Source: Staphylotrichum longicolle (taxonomy: Eukaryota > Ascomycota > Sordariomycetes > Sordariales > Chaetomiaceae). Taken from it: a stretch of DNA of 64,000 nt. The DNA is taken from the NCBI GenBank assembly GCA_019096155.1, contig JAHCVI010000004.1, positions 1,302,001-1,366,000 of the forward strand, read 5' to 3'. Of this stretch, positions 21,492-32,984 are shown piece by piece. Numbering within the stretch: position 1 is the first letter of the stretch; every line of letters begins with the position of its first letter. The notes under the pieces are model-generated. The model did no database searches, had not been told where the DNA came from, and saw only the letters and a list, made by a program, of their open reading frames with translations. The translations under genes and the position numbers were made by a program.

Positions 21492-24254
21492 TCACTCCTG
21501 ATGCTGATGATGCTCCGCGTTCACCGCCCTCAACTCATCTGCCAACCGCGCAATCAGCCGCTCCAGAATCCACTCAGCCTCCTCCTGCGACCCCATCACG
21601 GGCTCTTGCTCCCCACCCAGCTCCAGGTGAGCGGCTCGTCGTCGGTTCTTTGACTCTGCTGCCCTTGGCCCTGCTGCCCTTGGCCCTTCCCACTTCCACT
21701 CGCCCCCTCACCCTCACCATCACCACCAGTATCGGGACTACCGGATCGCCCTTCTTCCCGCCCCTGCCATCATCATCCCCTACGCCGTTCGGGGGCATGC
21801 CCACCCGTGCCCCATCCGCACCCCTGTCTCCGTCTCCCCCGCGCATATCCCCATCCGTATCACCACCCCCACCGTCCGCATCGCAGCACTACCAGACCGC
21901 GACAACAGCCCCTCTGACTCTTCCCGCCTCCCCCGCCGCGCCCGCCGACCGAGCTGCCTCTTGTGCTGCCCGTACCCGTGCCCGTTCCCGTGCCCCTGCC
22001 GCCGTGCGCCTGGTCGTGCGCGTGCCGGTGCCCGTTGGCCTTGCGGTGCCGCTCGGCGTCGGCCTCGTCCTCGCCGATGAGACGCAGGTACCAGGCCCAC
22101 TCGTGGAAGGTGTACTTGCGCGGGGGTGGTGCTTGAGGTGCTGCGTCACGCGGCGGATCTCGTCGATGAGGTGACGTCTGTAGTTTTGGGGTCCGTTGTT
22201 AGCAGCGTTCTCGTCTTTTTTTTGGGTCGGAGAGAGAAAAGGAGAAGGGGAGGGTGGGGGGAGAAGTTGACGTACGGTACTCGGTTTTGGAGGAGGGGAT
22301 GGCGAGGGGAAGTTATGGCGCGGACGGATGGGCTGCGGGCGTGGTTTGGGGCGCTGATGAGGGTGCTTCTGTCGTTTGTGTCCTGAGGGGTTGGCGTCTG
22401 ACTGGGAATGAGGGTCAGAGGGGAAGGGGTAGGAAGGTAATTTTATTGGTGGCGTTGGTGGCGTTGGTGTTGCTGGTGGTGTTGGTGGTGTTGGAGAAGG
22501 TGGAAGAGGGGCTGGGACGGGAGGTCCCTTCGTCTTCCTTCTTCCGCGGCGGCTTCGACTCTGCGCGTGTGCTCGTCTTCTTCGGCGTCGTAATCGGCGC
22601 GCTTCTCTTTGGCGGGGGTGGTGTTGGCGCCTTCGGCTTCGAGGTCGGCCTCGTCTTGGTGCATTGCATCTTGGCGTCGTCGTCCTTGTTGTCTGCTCTC
22701 GCGGCCTCTTTTAGGCGCTGCGGATGGCCGAGGAAGCCTGGAGGCTCCTGCTCCGGACTCTCCTTGTCGAACAAGACGCCGAAGGAGAGCATGCGCAGCA
22801 GCTTCTTGAGGTCCTTTTTGAAACCCGCCTCGCTGGGAAGGATAGTGACTGTGGCGATCTGGTCCGTGGCATCCCGGATCCCTTTGACGATGGTGTCGCC
22901 TGCGTTAGAGATCAACACGGTCATAGTTGGCAGGGCTAGCAGGGCCCAAAAGACCCAGAAAGACCTGCCAGCATTGGAAACCGGCGTCATATCCCCGTAC
23001 CCAATGGTGGTCAAGCTGACAAATGAAAAGTAGAAGCCATCGAAGTAGGTCCAGCCCTGATATCGGGCCTCGCACTCCTCGAAGACCTTGGCGCCCAACA
23101 ACCACAGCACCAACCAGGTGCTTGTCGAGATGCTCATAGCGAACCAGCGGCGGCGGCGCGCTGCGACGTCCTGAATCTTGCGCATCAGCCTGAACTCGCG
23201 CTCTCTTCTCTCGAACTCGGTGAGACCTGATGAGTCGGTGCGAACGGACGACAGGGTAGGCGGATCATCCTTGATAGGCACGAGAATCTCATCGTTTCCC
23301 CTCCGCGTCATCCGCCGTAAGGTCCTGCGGCGCTTCTTTTCCACCATGCGAGCACCGAGCCGTGTCTTGCCGCGGTCTAGAACCAAGCTACGGATCGAGC
23401 CAATAACCAGACCCAGGCTGATGATGCCAACGAGGGAGAACGGCATAAGCAGAGATCGCCCAAGGACAGTATTCGCGTATATGTCGCCGAATCCAACGGT
23501 GAAGAGCGTCACGGCGGCCCAATATACCGCGTCGAGGTACATCCAGCCCTCGATCTTGCAGAATACCAGTGCGCCGACTTCCAGATACAGAAGAAACATA
23601 ATCGTCTGCAGCATCAAAGTCCGCTGGCTCGGGGTGAGCATGAAATCCTTTGGGTAGCGGCCAGCCAGGGCGCAGGCGTAGGTGACCACCATGAGCGAGG
23701 CGACCAGGAAGTAGAGCACCGCCGAGTAAATGCCGTAATAGAAGGCCTGGGACCAGATAAAATCTTCGGCAGGCTGGATGACCAGAGGGCCGGACGCGGT
23801 GGCAGTGAGGGCGATCAAGGCGAAGGAGGAGATGTACCAGCCGACGATGGTGACGGGCTGGGCGATGGTGAAGCTGAGCCTTCTGGTCATGTTGAGAAAC
23901 AAAGCCAGGTTCGCGAAGATGGCGATAACGAGTTGGACGGCGTTGATAGCGGTCAGCCAGGGCGGGTCGGGGATGAAGGGGGCCGTTGTCACGTCGGTCC
24001 CGGGCGGGTAGCTCTGACGCCATGGCTTCACGAGAGCACAAATACTGAAGGCAGATGCGACTGGGCCTAGGGTGCCGGCGATCATGGGGAAGGCGGACGA
24101 CGCGAACCACCAGCGGCTTACAGGTTGGTCAGCGGCCAACTTCACAACTACAGACATGTCTAAGTCACAAGACTCACCTGGGGTCCAAATGGGCCCATTC
24201 ATTTGTTGCAGCCTTGGGCACATGTTGATGAATCTCGTCGCTGTACTCGTTCAT
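21492..24254 (-). CDS. TOK1: TOK1-type two-pore outward-rectifying K+ channel, tail frame-disrupted
   Basis: TOK channels are fungal plasma-membrane K+ channels with eight transmembrane segments and two pore loops. Exon 1 is 24254-24178 (MNEYSDEIHQHVPKAATNEW) and joins RWWFASSAFPMIAGTLGP at 24116. Pore filters are TVGFGD (about residue 234) and TIGYGD (about residue 398). The membrane part is intact. The cytosolic tail is not open: the first frame stops at 22415. Coding resumes in another frame (SQTPTPQDTNDRSTLI), then crosses an intron (22275-22178; GTACGT, GCTAAC) into RHLIDEIRRVTQHLKHHP. It shifts again at a G5 run (22122-22126) to RKYTFHEWAWYLRLIGEDE, and finally reaches WSWVGSKSP and VMGSQEEAEWILERL, ending at TGA 21494. 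These tail motifs are family-typical, so the gene extends to 21492 whatever the cause of the breaks. Confidence 0.88.
22443..22497. repeat. ACC/AAC-type trinucleotide repeat in the TOK1 tail
   Basis: Interrupted CAC/CAA units on the coding strand lie at the point where the TOK1 reading frame is lost. The repeat gives Asn/Thr in one frame and His/Gln in another. Confidence 0.75.
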
Positions 24255-24996
24255 GGTGCCAATAGTGTCAACGGTGTCAACGACGTCGCTGGTGTCAACT
24301 GTAGCGGCGCCGAATCACGCGGGAACTGGAGTTCTCGGAAACTCGAATCAAGCAAACCAAGCAGTTGAAATTCAAGGATAACAACCGTCAGTCCTGCCCG
24401 GGCTGTCGCGGGATTTGCTGCGGTTGCTGAGGTTAGGGATGCATGGTGGGCTACCGGTGTTCGGATCCATAGGCAGAGGAGTTCGTCTCTTCAGTGGAAG
24501 AAGCTAAAGATAAGGAGAGAAAAGATGGGATGGGATGCATGCATTGATGGAGGGTCGGGAATGTGGGCTTTTTTGAACATTTGCAGCCCCTCCAGATGAC
24601 GTCTGGGCGCTGGCGCTAGCAGAGATCCTTGAACAAAGCGGTTTCCGGGCCTGGTCGTGACCGGGGTACAGCTCGCTGATTGGCCTGCTCTTTTTTGAGG
24701 TCTGCAGCCAGTCCCTGATCAACGTCCCAGTGGACCTCTGCCCAAAGCTTCATTCAACCTTGAAGCTGATCAAGTCTTTCGCCTAACCCTAGAAGTACTT
24801 TGACTTGCACAACGGTCTTGTCTCAACAACTCAACAGCACTATTATCGCAGCCGTTTTAAGAGATACCCCACAAAAAGAGAGTGAAATGGACTAACACAA
24901 CCTTTCATTCTCTACTTCTTTCTCCTCGCCCGCAATCGGCCTCGCTGTTGAGTAAAACACCGGCGTTGCTGGTGTTACTCAGCACAGCAAATAACC
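24255..24996. promoter_or_regulatory. Divergent intergenic region TOK1 / hydrolase-like gene
   Basis: This 740-nt region between divergent starts has no gene. Telomere-like motifs occur on both strands: GGTTAGGGA at 24431-24439 and CCTAACCCTA at 24782-24791, each about 180-210 nt upstream of one start codon. Such motifs are candidate binding sites for TTAGGG-binding factors. Confidence 0.45.
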
Positions 24997-26606
24997 ATGT
25001 CGGGATGGCTCCGCTTGCCACGAGCAGTACGAATCACACGGCCCTGGTGTGCCATTCATCCCCGTTGTTTTCCGTTGAGATACCTCAGCACCAGCTCCAG
25101 CGTCGAACACGTCCGAGTTCCATGCGCGTCTTCAGGTGACATTACCGTGAGGTGAGGTTTATTGTTTACTTCTCGCTCGGCTCTTCCTCTTACCTAGCCC
25201 TCGACAGCCTTCATAACGTGTCAAAGCACGACACCACTACCCCCTTGGTAGTTATCATACCGCCCTTCTCGCAAAACGCTCCCGATCCCGACACGCCGCT
25301 GCCGTCATGCTTCCAAGACCATCCAGTGGCCGTCATCAATTACAGATGGCAGGTCCACCGGGGAGATGAACGGCCAGATCCTCCTCTCTATTGGCCCACT
25401 CCACTTCACGACGTCAACTTTGGTTACGCCTGGGTCATGGACAATCTCGGGTCAGGCACCGATCTCTCCAAGGCGCCCCGGCCCGCTTACATTTACGGCT
25501 CCTACCTCGGCGCCAGCATCGCCGCCGGCCTGGCCTTGACCGAGTCCCACGTCCCAGCTCTTTCCCGGCCCATGACCATCCGCGGCCTGATCGCTCACAA
25601 TGGCATCTACAACTGGACCATGTTCCTGCCAGATCACCCCATCCACAAGCTCCGAGCCAAGTCCGCCCCCAGGAGAAAGAAGCGGGGCATAGTCCTTGAC
25701 CAACTGCCCGTCATCGAGGAGAACCCAATACCCTTCGAAGAAGAGGGCATCTTCACCGAGCTCAAATCTCACACGCCCGCCCTCTTCTCCGAGCCCTCCA
25801 ACCTCTTCGACCCCTTCGCCTCCGCCTGTCTCTTCTTCCACTCCGCCAACCTGCACGTCCCGGACGACTTCACAACCCCGCTCTCCGCCGCCTCCTCCCT
25901 CTCCGCGCAGTTCACCGCAGCCGTCGACAACCTCGCCAACAACAACCCCTCCCGAACCCCCAAACCCGACACCACAACCACCCCGCAGCAAAAAGAACCA
26001 GAATCAGAAGAATCCGCCGATGAACTCCTCGCCAAAGCCGCCACCCTCGCCAAGCAACTCAAGCCCCCGCGCAAAGCCTACCTCGTCTTCCCCCCGCGCG
26101 GCTCCACACTGCGCATCCCGCGCGCCCTCTTTCTCCACGACCGGCCCCACGATTACTTCTCCTCCTCCGCTTCCACCTCCCGGAGAAGAACCTCTTCCTC
26201 AAGGCGGCGCCTGACCAGCACCAACAACTTCGCCCTGCAGGCGTCCGAGCTCCGGGGCCTGATGATGCGCAGCCTGGACATGCACGAGCTCAAGCCGCGG
26301 ACGCCGGCGCCCTGGGAGTGGGAGGTCGAGAGTGAGCAATCCTCCTCCTCGCAGCTGCTGCTGCTGGACGGCGACGGCGGCGGCGGCGGTGAGGCGTCGC
26401 AGGACGAGCGGGACTATCTGCGCTACAAAGAGCTGGAGAGGCGCGTGCAGAGTTTCGAAGTCGAGCCGCCCGACCTGGAGGCGGAGGGGGCCGGGCACGG
26501 GTTGGGGTTGGATGCCAAGGCGGAGGAGGTGGTGGGGGAGTGGTTGAGGGAGAGGATCGATGAGGATTTTGGGGAGGAGAAGGAGGAGGAGGAGGAGGGG
26601 TTTTAA
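24997..26606 (+). CDS. Alpha/beta-hydrolase-like protein, probable mitochondrial presequence
   Basis: Exon 1 is 24997-25151 and exon 2 25208-26606 (517 aa); the splice joins GDITV to SLHNVSKHD. The N-terminus (MSGWLRLPRAVRITRPW ... RYLSTSSS) is Arg/Ser-rich and looks like a mitochondrial targeting sequence. Fold features are TPLVVIIPPFS (first core strand), VAVINYRWQ, WPTPLHDVNFGYAWVMDNL, and YIYGSYLGASIAAGLAL, where the nucleophile elbow GxSxG is replaced by GSYLGA. An INGLIAHNG-like segment (RGLIAHNGIYNWTMFLPDH) follows. The C-terminal 200 residues are low-complexity and acidic. Catalysis is uncertain because the elbow is not canonical. I know of uncharacterised fungal homologues with this layout, without an assigned substrate. 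Confidence 0.78.
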
Positions 26607-26943
26607 AGTGGGAGGAGGGGCCACTGGCTCGAGATACCCGGTGAATTAGCGATAGGTTTGCAAGGTTTGGTGGGCTATGAGGCGCGACACTTGGGATGTC
26701 TTGAAAAGAAGAACTGAGATGTGCTGATAGAAGCCCATCTATCTTGTCTATAATTACGTTAGGAAAGAAAAAAAGCAAAGACTAGATCCGTTTCGCACAT
26801 GAGACATCCTCTGCGAGTGTATGTACAATGGAATGTTTACATCTCCAAAATATAAAGAAAATAACCCGTCAGGGCAAACCCCACCACAGCGCCATGCAAA
26901 TCAAATATCCTCCCTCCGCCCTACCCCTCACAAACCGGCCCCC
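26607..26943. other. Convergent 3' intergenic region
   Basis: These 337 nt between the convergent hydrolase-like gene and ABCA gene hold no supported feature. Confidence 0.6.
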
Positions 26944-29900
26944 TTATTTCCCAAACCGCCACCACTTCTTCTTCTCCTTGTGCTCATACCCTTCCTCCTT
27001 GACATTATGCCTCCCGACAACCGTCAAAAACACCTGATCCAGCGTCGTCGGGCTGACGCTATAATGCTCGACCGCCAACGCCTCCCTGTTCTCTTCCAAC
27101 AGCACCACCAGCTTGCCAAGCGCCGAGCCCGACCCAGCCCCCGTCTCCGTCCCCGCAGCACCGATCTCATCCTGCTCCGCCGCCGCCTTGTCCCTCGCGA
27201 GCGCCGCGGCCGGCACCTTGAACCGCATCTGCCCATGGTACGTTTTGTCCTCGACCTCTGCGCCCTCGAACCGCTCCAGCACCCACCGGCGCACGCGCTC
27301 CACGTCTTCCTCGCTCGTCCGCGGCGCGCCCTTGCACACGAGGTGGACGTGCAGCATCTCGCCGAAGCGCCGCCGCAAGCTCTCGATGCTGCCCATGGCC
27401 AGCATGCGCTTGGCCAGGATCCCGGCCCGGCCCGCCAGCGCGTCGGCCTCCTCCATGCTGTGCGTCGTCAGCAGGATGCTCCGCCCGGGCACGGTGGCGG
27501 CCAGCGTGCGCCACATGATGCGCTTGGCGGCGGCGTCGAGGCCGCTGGACGGCTCGTCGAGCAGCACGACGGTGGGGTTGCCCATGAGGGCGATGCCGAG
27601 GGACAGCTTGCGCTTGTTGCCGCCCGAGAGGGCGTGGGCCTGGCGCTCGCGGAAGGCCTGCAGGCCGACGGCGCGGAGGACGGCGGCGACGTTGTGGGAG
27701 ACGTCGGGGATGCCGCGCACGCGCGCGTAGAAGCGGAGGTGCTCCTCGACTGTCATCTGGTCGACGGCGTCGAACTGCGGGCAGACGCCGAGGTGGGAGC
27801 GCGCGGCGGCCAGCTGGCGCGTGACCGAGGCGGACTCGACGAACACGTCGCCGGCGCCTGACGGCTTGAGGTCGCCGCGGATGACCGAGATGGTGGTGGA
27901 CTTGCCGGCGCCGTTGGGGCCGAGGAGGGCAAAGACCTCGCCGTGCGGGATGCCAAAGGTGACGTTGTCGACGGCGGTGTTGGAGCCGAAGGATTTGGTG
28001 AGGTTGATGACGCGGAGGCCGTCGGTGTGGGCGGTGTCGGGGTTGGTGGTGGTGGACTTGACGCGGATGAGCTCGTTGGCGACTTCTTCGTCGGAGATGG
28101 CGGCGCGTTCGTCGTTGGGGTTGAGGGGTGCAGAGGAAGACGACCGCGAGAACATGCGCCAGAGGCTGAAGCCTGCGTTGCCGCCGTCGGCCCAGACCAG
28201 GACGAGGAAGAGGAGGATGGTCTGGACGATCAAATACACAATGGGACCGCCGTACTGCATGATGTTGGCGGGGTTGGAGGCGAGCTCGTGGCCGTCGCAG
28301 GCGGTGGAGAAGAGTTTCAGGGCCACAAACAGCGTACGGATGACAGAGGTGATGGGCGCCAGCACCGAGATGACAGAGTGCACAATCACCAGAAGGTTGT
28401 CGATGCGGTGGACTGGCGCATACATGATGACGCACATGTAGGCGATCAGGTAGACGAGCAGCATGACGACCTGCCCCGCGGCCGTAAACGCATATGCCGA
28501 CAGCTGGTTGGCAGCGACCAGCGAGACGTTGTACGCCAGGAGGGTCGAGGCCAAACCGTACAGGATGAAGACGAGGAAGACATAGCCGACGTGATACCAC
28601 AGGTCCGGCGCGAGCCCGACAAAGAGCGCGATGCTGAGGGCCGCCCCGACCAGCACAATGGCAAAGTCGAAGCCCGTGTAGGCAAGCCACAGCGGCAGCG
28701 GCTTGACGCCGTTCGAGTACTGCAGCCCGCGGACATTACGGCGCCGCTCGAGGTTGGGGTACAGCGAGAAGAAGGCCGGGTATGCGCAGAGCGCAAGCCC
28801 GGTGTAGACCAGCAGCTGCAGCGACTTGCCAGCGCTGGGGCTAAACGGCGTGTCGAAGAACACATAGGTCGATGCGATGGTCTTGTTTGTCAGAAGCATG
28901 TCCATGGCCCACTTGCCAAACCACGCGTTGATCATCTCCGGCCCGTTGCCCCTGTAGGCGAGCGTCGGGCGAGAGTGGTCATCACCAAGCCAGATAGCGG
29001 CGGGCGTGATATTCTTGCGGTACTGGACGACCGCGCGGTTGAACTCGTCGAGCGAGTTGACGAGAGTGATGTTCTTAAGGAAGTCGGCCGGGTTCTTGAC
29101 AGCCCTGGCTGAAAGGCCGTCTCCTTGGCTCGCGTTGCGGCTGCCGGTGTTACCCTGAGTGTTGACGTAGATGGGTGCGAAGAGGCGCAGCAGGTTCGAC
29201 TCTGAAAACTTGTCCGCCGGTCCACCAACAAGAAACACTTGGAAATCGTTGTCGAAGATATTGATCGCCGTCTGTTTCGACGACTGCTCAACCGGCGAAC
29301 ACCCGAGGGCCTGCTGGTCCTTGACGAACAACATGACCAGGCCGGCGGCAATGACGGGAATCAAAAAGGCGGCCACCGAGGGGAACCAGTTGCCCTTGAA
29401 GATGACACACCGCTTGAGGAAGAGCACCCAAATCTGCCGCAGGAATCCGACGGGCTGCCCAGACATGAGCTCGAGGCCCTTCTCGGGCTCACTGACCTCG
29501 GCGCCCTTCTCAGACGACTTCTCATCCGCCGAGCTCATCATCACGCCACGAGAGTCTACGCCGCTCTCGCCATGGACCTCTTCCGCAAGCTGCAGGAACA
29601 CGTCCTCAATCGTCGGCCCAGAGAACCGATAATCCGAGATGCCCTGGGCCTCCAGCTCCCTGATGACCGTGGCAGCCATGGCCGACGTCGACGCAATATA
29701 GGCAGCCTCCTCGTGAGTCGCCTTCTTCTTCACTCCTGGGATATCCGGGAGATACGGGATCAGCTTGACGCTGTTGACGTGGATCCTGTACCCGCCGCCC
29801 AACCGGTCCTTGAGCTCCACCGACGTGCCCTGCGCGCGCAGGTTGCCCTTGGACATGACGGCGATGTAATCCGCCAGCAGGTCCGCCTCGTCGAGGAAGT

Positions 29901-31878
29901 GCGTCGTCAGGATCATGGTGCGCCGGCCGCGCTCGGCGAGCAGGATGTCCCAGATCTTCCTGCGACTCAGCGGGTCGAGGCCGCTCGAAACCTCGTCGAC
30001 GCAGCACACGGCGCTGCCGCCCGTGAGCATCATTCCCAGCTGCAGCTTGCGCTTCTGGCCGCCGGACAGGGTGCGCGACTGGGCCTTGATCTTCTGCTCG
30101 AGGTCGACAGACAAAACGAGCTGGCGGATTTCTTCCTTGGTGGCGTAGTTGCCGGGCGACTTGAGCTTGTTGAAGATGCGGATGTGCTCAAAGACAGTCA
30201 GCTCGTCCCAGAGCACGTTCTTTTGCGGGGCGATGCCCAGGCCGCCGGTGCCGTCGATGGTGATCTTGCCGCTGGTCGCCTTGTTGATGCCGGCGATGGT
30301 GTCGAGGGTGGTACTCTTGCCGCTGCCGTTGGCACCGAGCAAAGCGAGAATCTGGCCACGGCTCGCGCTCAGGGTGAGCTTGTTGACGGCCACCACGGGC
30401 TCCTTTGGTTTCGAGATGAAGGAGAACATGCGCCGGAGAAAGCCAGGGCGGTAGACCTTAGTGAACTCCTCCAGCTGCACGGCGCAGTCCGAACCGAGGT
30501 CGCCGCGGTTCTCGCCCACGACGATGTTACGCCCGCTAGATGTCGTGCCGTGCAGCCACCTCTCAACCAGGGCGCCGAGTATCGGGTAGACAATGATCTG
30601 CGCAGCGAGGAAGATGAAGAAAACAATGCCAGGCAGCGACCAGGGGCTGTTCGGCGGCGATTTGCTAAGGTCGGTCGGCCATTGCTCCTGCTCCCAGCGA
30701 GCGAGCAACGAGATGAAATAGGTAAAATTGCACGGCGCGAACAAGAGACTCAACGTCACGACGGCTGAGGTCTTGGGCCAGCTGACCGTCTGGGCGATGA
30801 TGGCCAGGAGCATGTAAGCGATAGTAATCGAAACACCGCTCAGCTGGGACCTCTTGAAGAAGGCTGCGCCAAAAATGGCCATGGAGCCCAAGGCCAGACC
30901 GGACAGGATGAAGTAGAACAGAACGATGAGAGCGCTCGTATGGCGGAAGACGCCGGACCACAGGATGAACGCCGAGATGACCCAGCCGGGGAGGTACAGC
31001 ACCGAGAAGGACAGGTGGTACGACAGGATGCGGGCGGCCTGGGGCTGCCAGCGGCTCTGGGTGGCCATCATGGCTTCGATCAGCGTCGACATGCCCGACT
31101 CGCGCTCGGTGGCGATGAAGCCCGACATGTGGTAGACGACACCAATAATTGATATGATGAAGGTGACGCCCAAGAAGTTCATAATCATGCCCTGGTAGAT
31201 GACGCGGACGCGGTCGGCGCGCTCCTCGGTCGTGAGCGAGGTGAAGGGGTACTCGTCCATGGCCTCGGGCAGCGACACCGCGCCGTTGGTGCCGTTGTTC
31301 TGCTTCGAGATGGCCAGGTCCACGGCATGCTGCATGGGCAGCAGATACGACTGCGCATCGTTGGTGTCGATCTCGGCGTTGATGCGGCCGGCGCCCAGCG
31401 ACGCGTCGGCGCGGAGCGTGTAGTTCCACAGCCCCCCCTTTCCCTCCGTCGGCGACCCATGAAACACCACGGCCCCATAGCACGGCGTGACACCGCGCAG
31501 CGACGCCCGACAGATCAATGGCACGTCGTCCTCGCTCCCCAGCACAACCGCATTCTTCCCAGCCCCCCTCACCACCGCCGCCAGCTCGTCAACCACCCGC
31601 TCAATCTCCCCGCCGGTAAACCCATTGTGCACGAACAGCACATTGTCCCTGCCACTCCCAGACGCCACGCGCAAGCCATCAGCCAGCGAGCGGACCGGGT
31701 GGGCGGGGCTGATGCCGAACTTGGCGGACGGCACAAACAGGTTGCGGGCGAAGCTGAGAAAGGCCGTCAGGACGATGGGCAAGACGAAGGCGCGCACGAC
31801 GGTCGCGAAGCTGTGCCGGCCGAGGACGATCAGCCAGTTCTTGAGCGTCAGCGTCCACGTCTGCCCAAGGAGCGCCAT
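26944..31878 (-). CDS. ABCA-subfamily full-length ABC transporter
   Basis: This is a single-exon, 1644-residue transporter with the order TMD1-NBD1-TMD2-NBD2. It starts MALLGQTWTLTLKNWLIVLG, with a first membrane helix and a large luminal/extracellular loop before the TMD1 helix bundle. NBD1 has Walker A GANGSGKSTT (about residue 516), signature LSGGQKRKLQLGMMLTGG and Walker B AVCCVDEVSSGLDP. NBD2 has GPNGAGKSTTISVIRG (about residue 1321), signature LSGGNKRKLSLGIALMG and Walker B VVLLDEPSSGLDAAAKR. The KRKL context after the signature and the TTHxxxEAD switch histidines are ABCA-like. ABCA proteins usually move lipids; the substrate here is unknown. An intact 4.9-kb frame in GC-rich DNA is notable beside the broken genes elsewhere. 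Confidence 0.95.
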   Translation of the reverse strand: MALLGQTWTLTLKNWLIVLGRHSFATVVRAFVLPIVLTAFLSFARNLFVPSAKFGISPAHPVRSLADGLRVASGSGRDNVLFVHNGFTGGEIERVVDELAAVVRGAGKNAVVLGSEDDVPLICRASLRGVTPCYGAVVFHGSPTEGKGGLWNYTLRADASLGAGRINAEIDTNDAQSYLLPMQHAVDLAISKQNNGTNGAVSLPEAMDEYPFTSLTTEERADRVRVIYQGMIMNFLGVTFIISIIGVVYHMSGFIATERESGMSTLIEAMMATQSRWQPQAARILSYHLSFSVLYLPGWVISAFILWSGVFRHTSALIVLFYFILSGLALGSMAIFGAAFFKRSQLSGVSITIAYMLLAIIAQTVSWPKTSAVVTLSLLFAPCNFTYFISLLARWEQEQWPTDLSKSPPNSPWSLPGIVFFIFLAAQIIVYPILGALVERWLHGTTSSGRNIVVGENRGDLGSDCAVQLEEFTKVYRPGFLRRMFSFISKPKEPVVAVNKLTLSASRGQILALLGANGSGKSTTLDTIAGINKATSGKITIDGTGGLGIAPQKNVLWDELTVFEHIRIFNKLKSPGNYATKEEIRQLVLSVDLEQKIKAQSRTLSGGQKRKLQLGMMLTGGSAVCCVDEVSSGLDPLSRRKIWDILLAERGRRTMILTTHFLDEADLLADYIAVMSKGNLRAQGTSVELKDRLGGGYRIHVNSVKLIPYLPDIPGVKKKATHEEAAYIASTSAMAATVIRELEAQGISDYRFSGPTIEDVFLQLAEEVHGESGVDSRGVMMSSADEKSSEKGAEVSEPEKGLELMSGQPVGFLRQIWVLFLKRCVIFKGNWFPSVAAFLIPVIAAGLVMLFVKDQQALGCSPVEQSSKQTAINIFDNDFQVFLVGGPADKFSESNLLRLFAPIYVNTQGNTGSRNASQGDGLSARAVKNPADFLKNITLVNSLDEFNRAVVQYRKNITPAAIWLGDDHSRPTLAYRGNGPEMINAWFGKWAMDMLLTNKTIASTYVFFDTPFSPSAGKSLQLLVYTGLALCAYPAFFSLYPNLERRRNVRGLQYSNGVKPLPLWLAYTGFDFAIVLVGAALSIALFVGLAPDLWYHVGYVFLVFILYGLASTLLAYNVSLVAANQLSAYAFTAAGQVVMLLVYLIAYMCVIMYAPVHRIDNLLVIVHSVISVLAPITSVIRTLFVALKLFSTACDGHELASNPANIMQYGGPIVYLIVQTILLFLVLVWADGGNAGFSLWRMFSRSSSSAPLNPNDERAAISDEEVANELIRVKSTTTNPDTAHTDGLRVINLTKSFGSNTAVDNVTFGIPHGEVFALLGPNGAGKSTTISVIRGDLKPSGAGDVFVESASVTRQLAAARSHLGVCPQFDAVDQMTVEEHLRFYARVRGIPDVSHNVAAVLRAVGLQAFRERQAHALSGGNKRKLSLGIALMGNPTVVLLDEPSSGLDAAAKRIMWRTLAATVPGRSILLTTHSMEEADALAGRAGILAKRMLAMGSIESLRRRFGEMLHVHLVCKGAPRTSEEDVERVRRWVLERFEGAEVEDKTYHGQMRFKVPAAALARDKAAAEQDEIGAAGTETGAGSGSALGKLVVLLEENREALAVEHYSVSPTTLDQVFLTVVGRHNVKEEGYEHKEKKKWWRFGK

Positions 31879-32984
31879 CTCTAAACGGCTGCGGCTGCGG
31901 CTGCGGCTCTGCAGCCCACCCTCAGAGACAAGACGCGGCTGGAGGCACCTCCTTTCCCGTTTCTTGCTGTGATCGGCGGTCCCTTTGAACTCTTTTCTGA
32001 TTCAGATGGACGCCCGCTGGGTCGCGCCGTTGCAATGGCGGGGTGTCACCACCTCAATCAATTGGCCGAGGGAAATAAATTAATAAACGAGTGTCTGAGC
32101 TTGTTCGTCCGATCTCAAAGAGAAGATGCAGGGCGCATTGCGCATTGCAGACGCAATAACGAAAAGATAATCCAGCGACGTCAAGCGGTCTTTTGTCGCT
32201 TTATAACAAGACGTTCATCTCCAGCGGCGCGCGACAACCAACCCCTAGAAACGGAGAACAAGAAAATAATAAGATGCAGTTGAAAGGAATTGAGATTGAT
32301 CAAGGGTGTCTGTCTGTCAGCACGGCCCAGGCCCGGAGGTGGGAAGCCGGAACTTTTGCAAAAAGGCACAGCCGCTGCTTGGCGGGACTGGCGCTCCGAT
32401 CGGGGGAACCTTTGCTCTTGGAAGAGATCATGCAATCGCTGGGTGCTGCAGGACACGGATGTGCCACATGGCTTCTCATCCCACCCACGTGTTGGCAGAT
32501 CTCGACTCTTACGAAGTGCATAGTATCGTTGGTTTCTGAAAACTGCGCCTTCTTTCGCGGCTCGGGTCGTTGGTCTCGTCTCTCGAGCGTCTCTCCCACT
32601 CCGACGTCCGAGGGCCATGTTTCCAATTGTTCGGAATCCCCAGCCGTTCTAGCCCCACAGCCCACGGAGTGCCAAGGCCGCTCCCCAATTTCATCATCAG
32701 GGGCGGAGAGGGGCTCTTGGCACCCCCACTCCCAAGCACACTCACACATTGAAGCTACCAGGGCCGCGTCACTTCAGAACCGCGCCTCGCTCACCCACAG
32801 AGTTGGCAAAGTGGTGGAGAAGCAAGGGAGCAGAGACACGCAACATTCGGTCTTCAGCAGGAACCAACTGCATGTCTTGTCCAGATTGATCCTCAACACA
32901 GTAACGTGGACGAGGAACAGAGCCAAGACTCGCACACGACAACTATCTATTCCTCTCTACTTTCTCCGTCTCGGGTATCCTCGT
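31879..32984. other. Intergenic region, KRS1 to ABCA
   Basis: This 1.1-kb stretch has no supported gene. It should contain the KRS1 3' flank and the ABCA promoter, both on the minus strand. Confidence 0.6.

Noticed and set aside
21492..24254. RIP or transposon insertion as cause of the TOK1 breaks
   Set aside because: RIP makes C-to-T transitions, not indels, and no inserted sequence or AT enrichment is seen; single-base losses explain the frames.
24882..25139. 85-codon plus-strand frame overlapping the hydrolase-like first exon
   Set aside because: The overlapping frame from ATG 24997 splices in phase to the hydrolase-like exon and gives a coherent presequence; the 85-codon frame does not.
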